DNA of 64,000 nucleotides from Smallanthus sonchifolius (GCA_023525975.1 CM042044.1:9162501-9226500); one strand, 5' to 3'; shown: positions 51,566-62,658, numbered from the stretch's first letter. Numbers and translations are program-made. The notes: a model not told the origin generated them from the letters alone.

Positions 51566-51619
<54 letters not shown>
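51564..51619. repeat. (AC)n(AT)n microsatellite
   Basis: About 15 CA units run straight into about 14 TA units. Confidence 0.95.
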
Positions 51620-51622
<3 letters not shown>

Positions 51623-51705
51623 TACAGGACTAACGAGAACTCTGTACATATTTTCTGTGAAATTATCTGTTCAACTTCTAGGAATTAATCTATGACTGGT
51701 TTCAT

Positions 51706-51957
51706 TCAGCGTTTCCATGACATATCTAGAAGCCTTCCTTTGAAGGAATCAAAGTCTCTGGACATAACTGTATTTTTCTTATTTTCAAGTTTTTGTAACA
51801 ACTGTTTATTTTTTATTTCAAGAATAACTACTTTCTGTTTTAAAAGGTTATTCTCAAGCTGGTTTTGTATATTCTGTGTATTTTTTCCTTGCTGTAACAG
51901 TTGTTCCTGTAATTTAGCAATCATTTTTTCCTGAGTTTTAATTATTTGCTCAGGATT
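51706..51957 (-). pseudogene. viral coiled-coil segment
   Basis: An open stretch after the viroplasmin-like domain, very rich in Gln, Lys, Leu and Asn with heptad spacing (KLQEQLLQQGKNTQNIQNQL), hence a predicted coiled coil. It lies in the same frame as the domain upstream, separated by a stop at 51994-51992. It is probably the C-terminal part of the same viral protein. Confidence 0.5.
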
Positions 51958-51991
51958 AGTTTTTGCTATTTCTGAAAAAGTTTGAACCTCT

Positions 51992-52143
51992 TAAGGTTCT
52001 ATGAAAAAATCATTTATACCAAAATATTCCTTAGCAGTCTTTAAGGCTTCAACGAAACTAAAGAAACCCTTGTACACCGGGCTAGGGCACTGTATATATT
52101 TTGCCACTGTTTCCCACTTATTAAAAATTCTAATTTTTGTTCC
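51992..52143 (-). pseudogene. viroplasmin/RNase H1 N-terminal-like domain
   Basis: The frame reads with the pattern of this small domain: IFNKWETVAKYIQ, then VYKGFFSFVEALKTA, then a Phe-Gly. In the family (Caulimovirus_VI type) a Trp-containing helix and the YKxF...EAL motif bind nucleic acid. It ends in a stop. The upstream part (52160-52330) is in frames interrupted by stops. It supports a Caulimoviridae origin. Confidence 0.65.
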
Positions 52144-52689
52144 TCAAAAAATTATGTAATGGGAGAACTTTGGTCTTTGTCTTTCTGGCGTTTTTGTGCT
52201 CTGTTAAGAAAAGTAGATACTTAGAGCATTTAGAACTTGTACTTTAAATGTAGATGCATTTGGTACTATTTGTACATACCATAGGTTGTCTAGTAAGCAT
52301 TGCTGTTTTTCTGTAAAATTTCATCCCTATTATTGGGCGGAACTTTTTGTTCATATCTGTACATTTATGTAAAACATAGTTCCCAAAAGTAATGACATTA
52401 CTTTGGGTGTATGAGCATATTTTCTGTCTCTACTGTGTATATTTTGAGCGAGTATCAGCTCTTGACCTTTCTTGATCCTATGAGAAAGTGTAGAACTGTG
52501 TAATCCTTCATCATGTATCGAAGACATTTGTGTATTGTTGTATATTTTGCCTGCCACCATCGACTGGATCATTAGCTTTTCTGTCTGTTCATCTTCCATT
52601 GAAGAAATGCTCATTAAAGAGCTTTTATTTTTTGGCTTTATAGGATGTATTAGTTTTTCCTTTTCTTTTATTTCTCCTGTCTATCTAAA

Positions 52690-53625
52690 AACAAAAAATT
52701 GTTAATGTTTCTTGATAGCATATCTGCTATCCCGTTTTTTTTTTCCTTTTATATGTTCAAAATTGATTGTATAACCATTTCCATGCATAATATTTTGTAA
52801 ATTAATCTATCTGGTCCTATTCATCTTTTACTCTGATTATTTTTAATAAATCTAACTATAGCTTCACAATCTGTTCTAACTGTAAATTCAATGTGTAAAA
52901 AGATTTTAAAATTTTCTAATGCATTTATTAAAGCTTGTATTTCAAAACCTATGCTTGTCCAATTTTTTTTGAATGAAAATTTCCACTCGCATATGAACAT
53001 ATTTTTTCCTCGCTTTTTGCACTATACTTATTAGGTTTGCAGTGGAGTACTGCTCCCCAACCTTCTTTGCAACCGTCTGTTTCAATTATAATATAGTCTG
53101 TTACTAATGGTAGCTCTAATGGTTTAATATCCTTTACCATTTGTTTAATATCTTTAACTAATTTTATATGTTCTTTATTAAAAAATCGCTGTCCATTTTT
53201 AGTTGTTTTGCTATATAATGGTCCTACTAATTTAGATAAGTCTGGAATAAATTTTCTCGCATAGTTTACGAGTCCTAAGAAGGCTTGAATTTGTTTTAAA
53301 TTTTCAATTTTTTCTGGAAATTCTAATATCTTTGTAGATATATGTGGTTGCAATTCTATTTTTCCATCGCCTATTTCTAATCCTAAAAAGGAGATTTTTC
53401 TTTTAAACAATTCCATTTTTCTTTTTGAAATAACTATACCATTTTCTTTGATTTCTTCGAATACTTTTTGTAAATGTTTCTCATGTTTCTGCACTGTCTC
53501 ACTTGCCACCAAAATATCATCAATATAAATTAAACAAAAGTCATATTTTAAGAATATATTGGCCATAAATCTTTGAAATATTGATGACGCATTTTTTAAC
53601 CCAAAGCTAAGAACGTTCCATTCAA
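52690..53625 (-). pseudogene. pararetroviral reverse transcriptase/RNase H fragment
   Basis: The open part is 53566-52949, and the same frame begins upstream near 53625 with WNVLSFGLKNASSIFQ, the conserved block before the catalytic motif. The polymerase catalytic motif is intact (IYIDDILVASE). The thumb/connection has FLGLVNYARKFIPDLSK, and RNase H begins IIETDGCKEGWGAVL with YASGNF. A frame change near 52949 leads into the rest of RNase H (RTDCEAIVRF, GIADMLSRN), which has two in-frame stops. The N-terminal half of the polymerase (first RT motifs) is missing or unrecognisable. It cannot encode a working enzyme. Confidence 0.85.
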
Positions 53626-54168
53626 ATTGTACTTAGAATATGTTTGAGCTCTAGAGTATCCCCCATGAATGGAAGGAGCATATTCCAGTTTTTATGAGAC
53701 CATATTTGTGTATAATGGCCTTCAGCTAATAACTTATAATTTTCCCAATGAAGTCTAGCTGGTAGGCTTTGGGTCTGTTGATGTTTTATAAAAAAACACT
53801 TTGCTTCTTGACTTTTAGGATCTTCTTCTTTAACAATTTTATATGTTTCATTTAACCAACAAAGGCCAGGGAAATTTATCTCAGTTTTTATGTCGAGTGT
53901 CTTGAGAAAATTCTGTGTTTCTATTTTATGGCTAATAAACATCCTTTTTCTAGCAGACCTGTAAGTATGCTCATTTGCATATGGTAAAGAGGAAAACATC
54001 TTTCATCCTACAGTAGGAGGAAAGATATGTGTAGCGATATTTCCTGCTACTATTGTAAACTTTTCTCCAAAATGATCTAGAAGCTATTCTGTATCAACAT
54101 TTAGTCTAAATTCCAAATAATCAATCATACCGTTGTGGTAAACTGAATTATTTGTTCATTAGGTAAAT
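53622..54168 (-). pseudogene. unassigned viral-like coding remnant
   Basis: A 125-codon frame (53999-53622) that stays open-like upstream to 54168 with stops. It directly precedes the polymerase block with a frame shift. No domain was recognised. It contains a Cys and several Trp/His (HWENYKLLAEGHYTQIW). It could be a different part of the viral polyprotein joined by deletion. Confidence 0.4.
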
Positions 54169-55814
54169 TGATGTGGGTGAAGTGTATATATTTTTAATAA
54201 AGATTTTTCAAACAAATGTTGGTTTTAAAAGATGGTTTTCACCTAGACTACAATACACACACAAAGGCAAGTGCACCTGTCGAGTGGTAATATAGTTTTG
54301 ATAAGAACCGGATGTCAATCCATGGACACAGTTAATTTCTCAACCCATATTTTTAATAAGTTCAAGTGACTAGTGAACGAGTGATTAGATTGTTTTCTTG
54401 GTAAAATGAGGATTATTCTTTGTATTTTCTGAAAAAGATGTAATTTGAGTAAAGGCAATAATTTTAAAAGACAACCATCTTAGTTTAGAATCCACTCATT
54501 AATGTATGTTGACCTCTTTTCGTATGACTAAAGTTTGCTATTATGTTAATGTTATTTGAAGTGATAGAACCCAAATCCAATTAAAGATTATAATTCCCTA
54601 ATCATTAAGATGGGATTCCATGAGTAATTTACATGTCATCCATTTAAGGTTAGCTTAGTTAGATAAAAGAGTGTAACTTTTTGACTTATGATATTCTAAA
54701 ACAAAGTTATATAAATTTTAAGAGCGAGTCATCGTCAACTTTTGATTAGTATAACTTTGATAATGGACATAACACAACATTGTTCGTCGTTTTTTCAAAT
54801 CTTGATCAAAGGGTTGCATATCTTCATGTTTACTTCACAAATAAGATTTTAAAGATTATTCCTAATTCTTAGCTATAACATTTTAACAAAAGATGTTAAG
54901 GTTATAAGTAAATGTTAGTCTCATAGGTTTTCCAACTCGATATGATTTACCATTTATAAACCCTAATTTGCTCCATAAACATTTGGACATGCAAGGCCAC
55001 TAAAAGGTTAACACAAAATCATCATTACATTAACATAATAATTTAGCCATATTCATGAGTTCAACATAATTAATAGAGTTTCATCACATTAAGATGGTTG
55101 AAAAGATGTTTAGCTCATGATGAGCATACACACAAACATAACACAAAAGAGATTCATGCAAGACATAGTTTAGATGTAACCAAAGCTTCAAGTATGTAAA
55201 CGGTGTCTTCCAAGGGGATGATTAGGGTGGAATGCTTCTTCTTGGGCCTCCAAGTGACCTCCAACAACTGCTACAACGGTTTTGGTGTAAGTGAAACTTT
55301 CTCTCCCAAGGCCAACCCTCAATCAAGAGCAAAATGACTATATTTATAGGGTTGAAAGGTGAGGCACGGCCCCGTGCTGAGATATCTGACGAGCTGCTTT
55401 TTGTTCTGGTCGCGTACGTACTCTGCATGTACCGGACACAGGGGGCGTGCCTGGTGCCGTGCTTCATCTGACTGGGCGACAATAGTACGCTGGTACGATA
55501 GAAAGTTGACCACGGGGGTGTGCCTGGTGGGGCACGGCCCGTGCTTGCCTGGGAAACTTTGTCTTTTCTGCTGGAGACTTTGTCTTGTCTGCTGGGTGTG
55601 AGCACGGTGGTGTGCCTAGTGGGGCACGGCCCGTGCTTGGTCTTCTGACTTGGCCAATTTCTTGTATTTTCGTTTGTTTCCTTACTTTAGACTTGGATTT
55701 CCCTGAAACTTGAATATAAGCTAAACGAGCGACAAATTATCACAATGTTTCATGAAATTGCCAATAAATGGGATGCAAATGATGTGAAATATATGTATAA
55801 TTTAGAGCACATCA
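54169..55814. mobile_element. 1646-bp solo LTR
   Basis: Ends are TGATGTG...CACATCA (TG...CA with a 7-bp inverted repeat), flanked by a perfect 5-bp target duplication, TAAAT (54164-54168 and 55815-55819). There is no internal retroelement sequence. This is the expected product of LTR-LTR recombination. It sits in the pararetroviral insertion. The part at 55360-55640 carries repeated palindromic GCACGGCCCGTGC words. Orientation is uncertain. The 127-codon frame there is a by-product of these repeats. Confidence 0.85.
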
Positions 55815-55825
55815 TAAATCTGTAG

Positions 55826-55954
55826 GATAATCTATTTGAAGGAGAAGGAGACTGGTTTCGTTTCCTTCTTCATCTGTTCTATCCACCTACTGAGTTCATT
55901 ATCTCAGATCTTGGTTCTCCACAGTCAATAAACAACACACACAGAGATTTCTAG
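55826..55954 (+). pseudogene. short open frame before the viral promoter
   Basis: 42 codons open on the plus strand (GEGDWFRFLLHLFYPP inside), ending in TAG just before the promoter region. Its position fits the end of a viral polyprotein in the plus orientation. The opposite strand is also partly open, so the call is weak. Confidence 0.3.
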
Positions 55955-56191
55955 AGGATGACGTAATGATAAAAAAATTCAAGATTCCTGACAGCCCTCA
56001 ACAATTATCTCCGACAGCACTCTGCAAATTATTTATCTTTGAATAATGTAGTCTTGTCTTTTTACTACTTTAATTTGTAGCCGTTTCTTTTTCTTTTGTA
56101 TTTATATTCTGTAATTATTGTTTTTTGCTTTTTTGCCCTATAAATTAAGGCTTCCCTTCCGTTGTAAGATATCCCCGAAAATTTCAATAAA
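55955..56191 (+). promoter_or_regulatory. caulimovirid-type promoter and poly(A) signal
   Basis: GATGACGTAATGA (TGACGTAA, 55959-55966) is an as-1/bZIP-type element. CTATAAATTA (56138-56147) is a TATA box. AATAAA (56186-56191) is a poly(A) signal about 45 bp after the TATA box. Promoter and poly(A) signal closely spaced in this way are usual for pararetroviral intergenic regions. Confidence 0.55.
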
Positions 56192-56537
56192 AATCAAGCA
56201 TTGTTAGAATTTATGGAGTTCTAAATTTTCTTTTCCGCTCTCCTTCCATAAGCTCCTAAGTCTTTAGTTCTCCTTTATACTTCATATTATATCCCTACTC
56301 CTAAAAAAAGTCTTTTTACCTTAGTATTTACCCTTCCAACCATCCGCTGTGCATAAGTCTCTCACTAGCCAGGAACACTCCTACTCTATGATACCATTTT
56401 TCCTCTATATAGTAAGTTACCTTTTATTTTTACTGTCATTTTTTACCTTTTACTATCATTTTTTTACTTTTTACTGTTATTTTTAACTGTTGTTTATTTA
56501 TAATGTTAATTAAAAAATTATGGTACCCCCTCTGATT

Positions 56538-56549
56538 TGGTATCAGAGC
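56538..56549 (+). other. tRNA-Met primer-binding site
   Basis: TGGTATCAGAGC is the complement of the 3' end of plant initiator tRNA-Met, the primer of Caulimoviridae (and of many LTR retrotransposons). It lies about 400 bp after the TATA box, within a leader-like region, and just before a short ATG frame. Confidence 0.75.
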
Positions 56550-56587
56550 TTAGGCGGTTCTACATCTAAAAGACTGAGACAGGCTCT

Positions 56588-56880
56588 ATGTTAAGGCAAC
56601 ATATTACGCTTAAGGCCTATTTTTATAGAGAACCCGCTCAGGTGAAGATTTGGGATAACTTACTCTTTGATATTAATTCAGACTAATAATTAATTTAGTT
56701 ATATAATAATAATATTTGGGATATAAGAAAATATTCGGGGGAAACTAGACTGAAAGAGTTTAAGTAAGGAGGCAGATTTCTTTAAAAAATAGTCTCAAAC
56801 AATCTCAGGAGCTTTCAAGAAACTAGAATTTCTAAATCTAGAATTTGCAGAAAAAAGCGACTATAAAATATTAATAATAA
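56588..56880 (+). pseudogene. start of a viral-type first open reading frame, broken
   Basis: An ATG 38 bp after the primer site opens a 32-codon frame (LRQHITLKAYFYREP, VKIWDNLLF) that stops at 56684. Similar-looking but interrupted coding-like sequence continues to about 56880. Its position relative to the primer site suggests the beginning of the first pararetroviral gene. No domain is recognised. Confidence 0.4.
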
Positions 56881-57014
56881 TAATTATACTCTTATTTGCA
56901 GATTTAAAGAAAAACACAACCACAGTTTACACCCAATCCACCCCACCCCCACCCAAAAACCTAAACCCACCCCACCCACCCCCCAAAAACCTAAACCTCA
57001 CACCTCCAAAAACC

Positions 57015-57695
57015 TAAAAATGTAATTTGTCGTGACAGTTATAAGGTCTGTTAAGTTAGTTTTTAAAATATTTTTTTCAACTGAGTATTAATTTTTTAAT
57101 TTAATTGATAAATGTTAGTTCATATTAAGTTAATTTGATTGATGATATAATAATCATTTATAATTAAATAATAAGTATTCGTAGTTAGATTTATTAATAT
57201 AAAAATTATTATTTAATAAAAGAGAGAAATAGAAAATCTAATATTTAATAGGAGAGAGGGTGGAAAAATAAAGATGAGGAGTAACCAGAGAGTGACATGT
57301 ATCCTAAAGAGATTTTCAATTATTAGAGTAGTAAGATAAGTGGAAAATGTAATTACATATACTAACAATAGAAAACAAAATCCAAAAATATGTAAAAGTT
57401 AATGTATAATTGAGTTTTAAAAATAAATTAATTAGTATTCAAAGTAATTTGATTTTCATTTACTTTTTGAATGAAAACATAAGTTAGGTAATTAAATTTC
57501 AAACTTTATTATAATATGAGATAATTTAAAGTAAATGTGTTTTATTAGTATAATTAATAATTTGTTTAAAAATATATTATTATTGAAAAGATGAATGTGT
57601 ATTTAATAAGAGAGAGAGACGGGACAAAAATTGTAAGAATAAATGTGAAGGCGACACGTGGCATTAAGAAACCTTTATTTATTATATAGTATAGA
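57015..57695 (-). mobile_element. Helitron 5' end and nested remnants
   Basis: The minus strand has A|TCTATACTATATAATAAATAAAG at 57695 with a GCCACGTGTCGCC box inward, identical in style to the other Helitrons. A second degraded start is near 57332 (CTTATCTTACTACTCTAATA, then ATACATGTCACTC). The family word TTATTTAATA(A/G)GAGAGAG occurs at both 57220 and 57600. The 3' CTAG end was not found, so the left boundary is arbitrary. Confidence 0.5.
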
Positions 57696-58070
57696 TAAGA
57701 TATGTATATAAAAGGTAACTAAATAAATAATAAGTAACAAATAAGTCGAGCCCGAGTGAAACTCAAGCTTAAAAGGATATTATAAGTCGAGCTTTAGACA
57801 TAAAGTTTGAAAAACTCAACTCATTTACTAATTTACACCTCTAATAAAACCAAGTGATTGAGTGTTCAGGTAAACAATCATAGGTGTCGAGATTAAAAAT
57901 ATAAGCATAACAAAAAAAATGTTATTTAGATTTTAAGAAACTAATTATCATTTTATATGAAACTAATATTATAATACTAAAGTACGCAAAAACAACGTCA
58001 TATTATGTGTAAAGCGTTTTCAAAGTTTTGGCGTGGAGGGGGTGTTTATCAAAAGATTTTGTCATCAAAC

Positions 58071-58184
58071 GACATAAACTTTAAATAATATAGGTGTCGT
58101 TTGATTATTTTTATTATTATTATTATTTTTTTGCCTTTCAAAAAAAAAAATCAAACGACACCTATATTATTTAAAGTTTATGTC
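58071..58184. repeat. perfect 36-bp inverted repeat (hairpin)
   Basis: Arms 58071-58106 and 58149-58184 are exact reverse complements (GACATAAACTTTAAATAATA ... GGTGTCGTTTGATT). The loop of 42 bp is T/A-rich with ATT triplets. It could be a very short MITE or a hairpin left by template switching. Confidence 0.95.
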
Positions 58185-58241
58185 TATGGATGTAGAGGCT
58201 ACATCTATGTATGGGTGGACATTTTTATTTAATTGATTTAA

Positions 58242-58292
<51 letters not shown>
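58242..58292. repeat. (TA)n microsatellite
   Basis: About 25 uninterrupted TA units. Confidence 0.95.
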
Positions 58293-58293
<1 letters not shown>

Positions 58294-58686
58294 ATAAAAT
58301 GTATTTTGGTTTTTTGGTGGAAAATTTTAATAGCTTTCATACTGAATTCTTTGAATAGTGATTTTAATTTATATAATTAATCATTATTCGGTTTGTATGA
58401 TTTTTTCACGTGACTGTGTTGAGCAATTAGCCAATTATTCAATAATTACTAAATCTATAAAAATATAAAAATACATTAAGGTGTGAAAGATTTGTGTGGC
58501 TTTGTGAGTTATGTGAGGCACGTATGTTTGAACTTTAAAAATAGAAGATTATATATTTTAGAGTGATTATATATAGTAGAATAATATTATTCCAAAGATA
58601 ACGAGAGAATTAAATCTTTTGAATAAGCATAAGATTGTTATTTTAAATTAGGAATTGGGAATTAAATCTCTTTATATATATGCGTA

Positions 58687-59104
58687 CTAGCTTAGAACCC
58701 CGTGTCTACACATGAGATGAAAAATATCAATTTATAAAATTCTTAATTTTTTATGTATATATTTTCTATGTGTAAAAATGTATTACATATATGAAAGATA
58801 TAAAACAAAACACAAAATATGTAAAAATTAATATATAATTGAGTTTCGAAAATACGTTAATTACTATTTAGTGCAATTTTGATTCAAAATAAAAGTTACA
58901 TAATTATATTTCAAAGTTTCTGATAATAAGAGATAATTTTAAATAAATGTGTTTTATTAGTATAATTAGTTTTTTCTTTAAAGATATATTATTATTAAAA
59001 TATAGAGGTGTATTTAATAAAAAAGAGAGACGAAAAAAAATGATGAGAATAAATATGAAGGTGACACGTGTCATGTAAAAACTTTATTTATTATATAGTA
59101 TATA
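58687..59104 (-). mobile_element. 418-bp Helitron
   Basis: On the minus strand it starts A|TATATACTATATAATAAATAAA (59104; the normal TC is changed to TA), with a GACACGTGTCACC box inward, and ends GCTAG|T at 58687 after a degenerate hairpin (GTGTAGACAC, 58701-58710 on the plus strand as GTGTCTACAC). Same family as the copies at 35598-38190 and 46491-47055. Confidence 0.65.
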
Positions 59105-62100
59105 TTTGAATTTTTTAATAAAGTATGAAAACATGGAAATTTATATATATTATTATGATTTCATACATAATAAATACTTTATAGATGGATTTACTATAAA
59201 CAAATGGCTTTTATAGTCGGACAAATCTATCGGAAGTTGCTCGATGAAAGTGAAAATTGTGGATAATCTGTCGGTGAAAGATGGTGAGGAAAAGAGGCGT
59301 TGTTACCAACGGAATTTTGTTAGCGATCACAGATGGAATTATCAACGATAGATCATTAACTTGTTTTATTGGCAGTTAACAAGACCAATATTACCGACTG
59401 ATAAACGAATGATGCTTCACTGAGAGATCACCGATGGATGTTTCATTGAAGGATCAACAACCAGATGCTTCACCGAGGGATCACCGAAGGTTTTTTCTTT
59501 CAGTGATAGCTATTTTTTAGATTTTTGTTGGTTCTCTTGTTGATCCTCCAGTAACTATCGACGAATTTTATCCATCAGTGATGTTTCGTCTATAATAATC
59601 AATATATAGCAGTGATTAAAACATGCAAATGATTTATATGACATGTTTATATTTTGGATTTTATTCATACATTCGAGAAATTCTAGTTATAATCTTAACT
59701 TTGATTACCCACCCTTTCTCAACATCATCCATTTGGCCACGTCTTGTCGCATATCAAAACCAAATGCGGATGTCTTAAGAATGTACACAAACCCATGTCT
59801 TGAACCATTATCGATCGAAACCAAACCTAACCTGAACTGATGGGGTAATACTACTCCTTCTCGAACTTTGATTCCGTCTTTGAAAACACCGCATGCCACG
59901 ACTTCCAAAACACCAAACCAATAACCTTAAAAACCGCATCCACCTTTCCAAAACATTGCATGCCACGACTACCACAACTACATGTCCTTACAAATACAAC
60001 CGACATGTCTCTCCCTGCTCCCTCTTTCCTCCACCACCTCTAGTTGCATTGTCCATTCTAAAAGGAAGAAGTTGTTGCAACATGTACCTTTATTTAGCAT
60101 AAACAATGAATTACATAGACATATATTTGTGTAACACCCTAAAAATTATCTAATGTTATGTTTTTGAATAAATAAAAGAAATGAAGACTTTGGAGGGGCT
60201 AATTATGAAAATAACAAACTTGGGGGTGGGGTTTTCCCCTATACCTAGACGCAACACCTTGCACAAACCCATTTCCCTCATTTCCATCTTGCGACTTGCG
60301 AGAACTCAAGTGAGAGAGAGAGAGAGAGGGGGTCCTATTGGGAGAAAAGGAAGAAGGAAACGAGATTTATGCCGCTTTTTCGTCTAGTTTCGGTTGAGGA
60401 TCGACAAGGGAAGAAGATACCAAAAGCCTTTCATGGTTTTGAGGTAAGAAACCTGCTTTAGAATTTCTATTCTGATAAAAATGGAGTTTTTGAGCTTAAG
60501 ATGGTTTTTAATCCAAAAGATGACATTTTTACGTATGGTTTAACATAAAAACCAAAGATCTAGTATTCTGGTTACTAAAAGCATCATTTGAATGTATAAA
60601 GTTTGAATCTTGATTCCATAACAGGCTAGATCTGAGTTCATGCAAAAGTTGTGGTTTCAAGGCACAAGAACAAGGTTCTCGCATTGAGTACTCGCAAGGA
60701 ATACCCGTGCGTGATCCTTGAAGTTCACACATGCAGACTAGGAGTACTCACACTAGTACTCATGTGCATGTACTCCTAGTAAACGCATGCTTAGGATGAG
60801 TGAATACTTAGGGAATACGCAAACATACCCTTGTACGAGAATTAGGGTTCACGCACGAATACTAGGCTGCGAGAACTTAACTTCTCGCATGATGAATGAT
60901 GGGTAATTACTTAATACGTGAACTTGCCTGAGAGCCTAACAACGAATTATGAAATTATTCAAAGATTAGAAAGATGAGTTACAATTTATAATATGAATTT
61001 TTTTATAAATGTAAAATGAAATGGAGACAGAGTAAACAGATAGGACCTTTGAAAATGAATGTTTTTAAAGGAAGAAATGTTATAGAGAAAGAATAAATGA
61101 AAAGAGATAACGGAACATCGGTGCCGGGTGAATGTGACAGTTACCATATTATTTACTTATGTGAAAATGTGTGCTAAATGCATGTATTATGTATTAATGT
61201 GAATGCTTATGTGATAGACATAGTAGATGTAATGTTATGCTAATGTATAGAAAGAACGGAGGAATCATGTGCAAGCAAACAGAGGAGTCTTATTTTCGTA
61301 ACAAGCAAACAGATGAGTCTTTTTTTTCGGGCAAGCAAATAGAGGAGTCTTGTCTTCAGGCAAGCAAAAAGATGAGTCTTGTCTTCGGGCAATCAAACAG
61401 AGGAGTCTTGTTTCGTGCAAGCACAACGAACCATTGCCATTAGGCATTGATGCGACTATGTTACAATGATATCATCCAAGTGCTAGTTCACTCGGTGATA
61501 AAACAGAGAAGAATGAATGATAGAAACGGAGTGGAACACCGTAAATATTTTCCCTAAAGAAAAAAGTTTTTAATAGAAAGAAAGTAAATGATAGGATTCC
61601 AATTTTGTGAAATCATATAGTTTTAAATGGTAGTAAATGTTTGTTTACATGTAACGATAATAAAACTTATTTTATAATAATAATTGAGCTACGTTAAATG
61701 AAAGATAGAAAGTTTACTGTTAACGAAGTAAAAATGTAACTCACTCAGTACATCTAACTTTTAGAATACACATCAGGTTAGAAGAAAAGTTGCAAGAATT
61801 GTAATGCATGGACTAATGAGAAGTTTAACTCTGAAGACTGATATTCCCATTTTATGAACAAAGAATGTTTAAATGTTTTATTTCTTTATGAATGTTGAAT
61901 GTTGAAGACTTCCGTAATAAGATATTCTAATTTTACGAGTTTAAGAACTATGAATGTTATGTTTTTTATCTGGCTATGAGATGTATCTAGTTTTGGGACG
62001 TTGCAGTTTGGAATTAAATTCTTCGAATATGATGATGTTTTGGGATCTTTTGAACCATCTTTTATCATCATCATTAGAGTATGTTGTATTATCCTTGTAT

Positions 62101-62560
62101 ATAAGCTTCTAATGCTATATCAATATTCACTTCTTTGATATGATTCTTGAAGTGAATCTTTGTAATGTGTTGTTTAGTATCTCTCAATTTTGATAGATTT
62201 GATTTTTGTGATGAAATTTAAAATTTAAACTTGTTTCATTTATTTTGCCCTAGTATTAACCTTTTCATAATAAAGCCCGTTTAGACTTTTTGTGTTACTT
62301 ATAATAATGACGTACCAATATGCACTTGTTTGATACGTTTCTTAAAGTGAATCATCGTAATGTGTCGTTTATTATGTTTGAATTTTACTGATTTATTGTT
62401 TGCGGTGGAACTTAAAATTTAAACTTATTTATTTTCTTTGATTTTTTGTAATAATAATCCTTTGATAATAAAGCTTGTTTGGACTTCTTGTATGCCACTG
62501 ATTTTATGTTTGTTTATATGGTGTGGATTTATTAGATCATATTGTAATTAGATAAGATTT
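59105..62560. other. intergenic, repeats, no gene recognised
   Basis: 59200-59590 is rich in CACCGA, GATCACCGA and TCGGTGA words, like a subterminal region of a CACTA-type element. A TGTAACACCC start typical of some plant LTRs occurs at 60130, but no matching end was found. A minisatellite lies at 61268-61425 (listed separately). The short frames at 59643-60732 show no recognisable motif. Confidence 0.45.
61268..61425. repeat. minisatellite, about 31-bp unit
   Basis: Five to six copies of a unit like GCAAGCAAACAGAGGAGTCT followed by T/C-rich TTGTCTTCGG. The arrays are open on both strands (61237-61443 plus, 61265-61447 minus), only because the unit lacks stops in those frames. Confidence 0.9.
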
Positions 62561-62658
62561 GAGGATAGTTTATGTAAATATACAAATGTATATATACCTC
62601 TTGTAATACCCTAATTCGGAATACAATTAGAATTCTCAAACATTTCGTTTGTTCTGAT

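Larger units (their letters stand above)
51640..54168 (-). mobile_element. endogenous pararetrovirus (Caulimoviridae) segment, decayed
   Basis: Minus-strand reading gives, in order: an unassigned region (53999-53622), reverse transcriptase and RNase H (about 53625-52690), a region with no recognised domain (52621-52351), a viroplasmin-like domain (52143-51992) and a Gln/Lys-rich coiled coil (51924-51706). The order reverse transcriptase/RNase H followed by a viroplasmin-type domain is characteristic of plant pararetroviruses and absent from LTR retrotransposons. Many in-frame stops and shifts show it is a dead, old insertion. The genus cannot be fixed from this reading. Confidence 0.8.

Noticed and set aside
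55222..55605. 127-codon frame in GC-rich DNA
   Set aside because: It is within the solo LTR, and its openness comes from repeated palindromic words.
60130..61160. Possible LTR starting TGTAACACCC
   Set aside because: No matching 3' end, no duplication and no internal retroelement sequence could be found.
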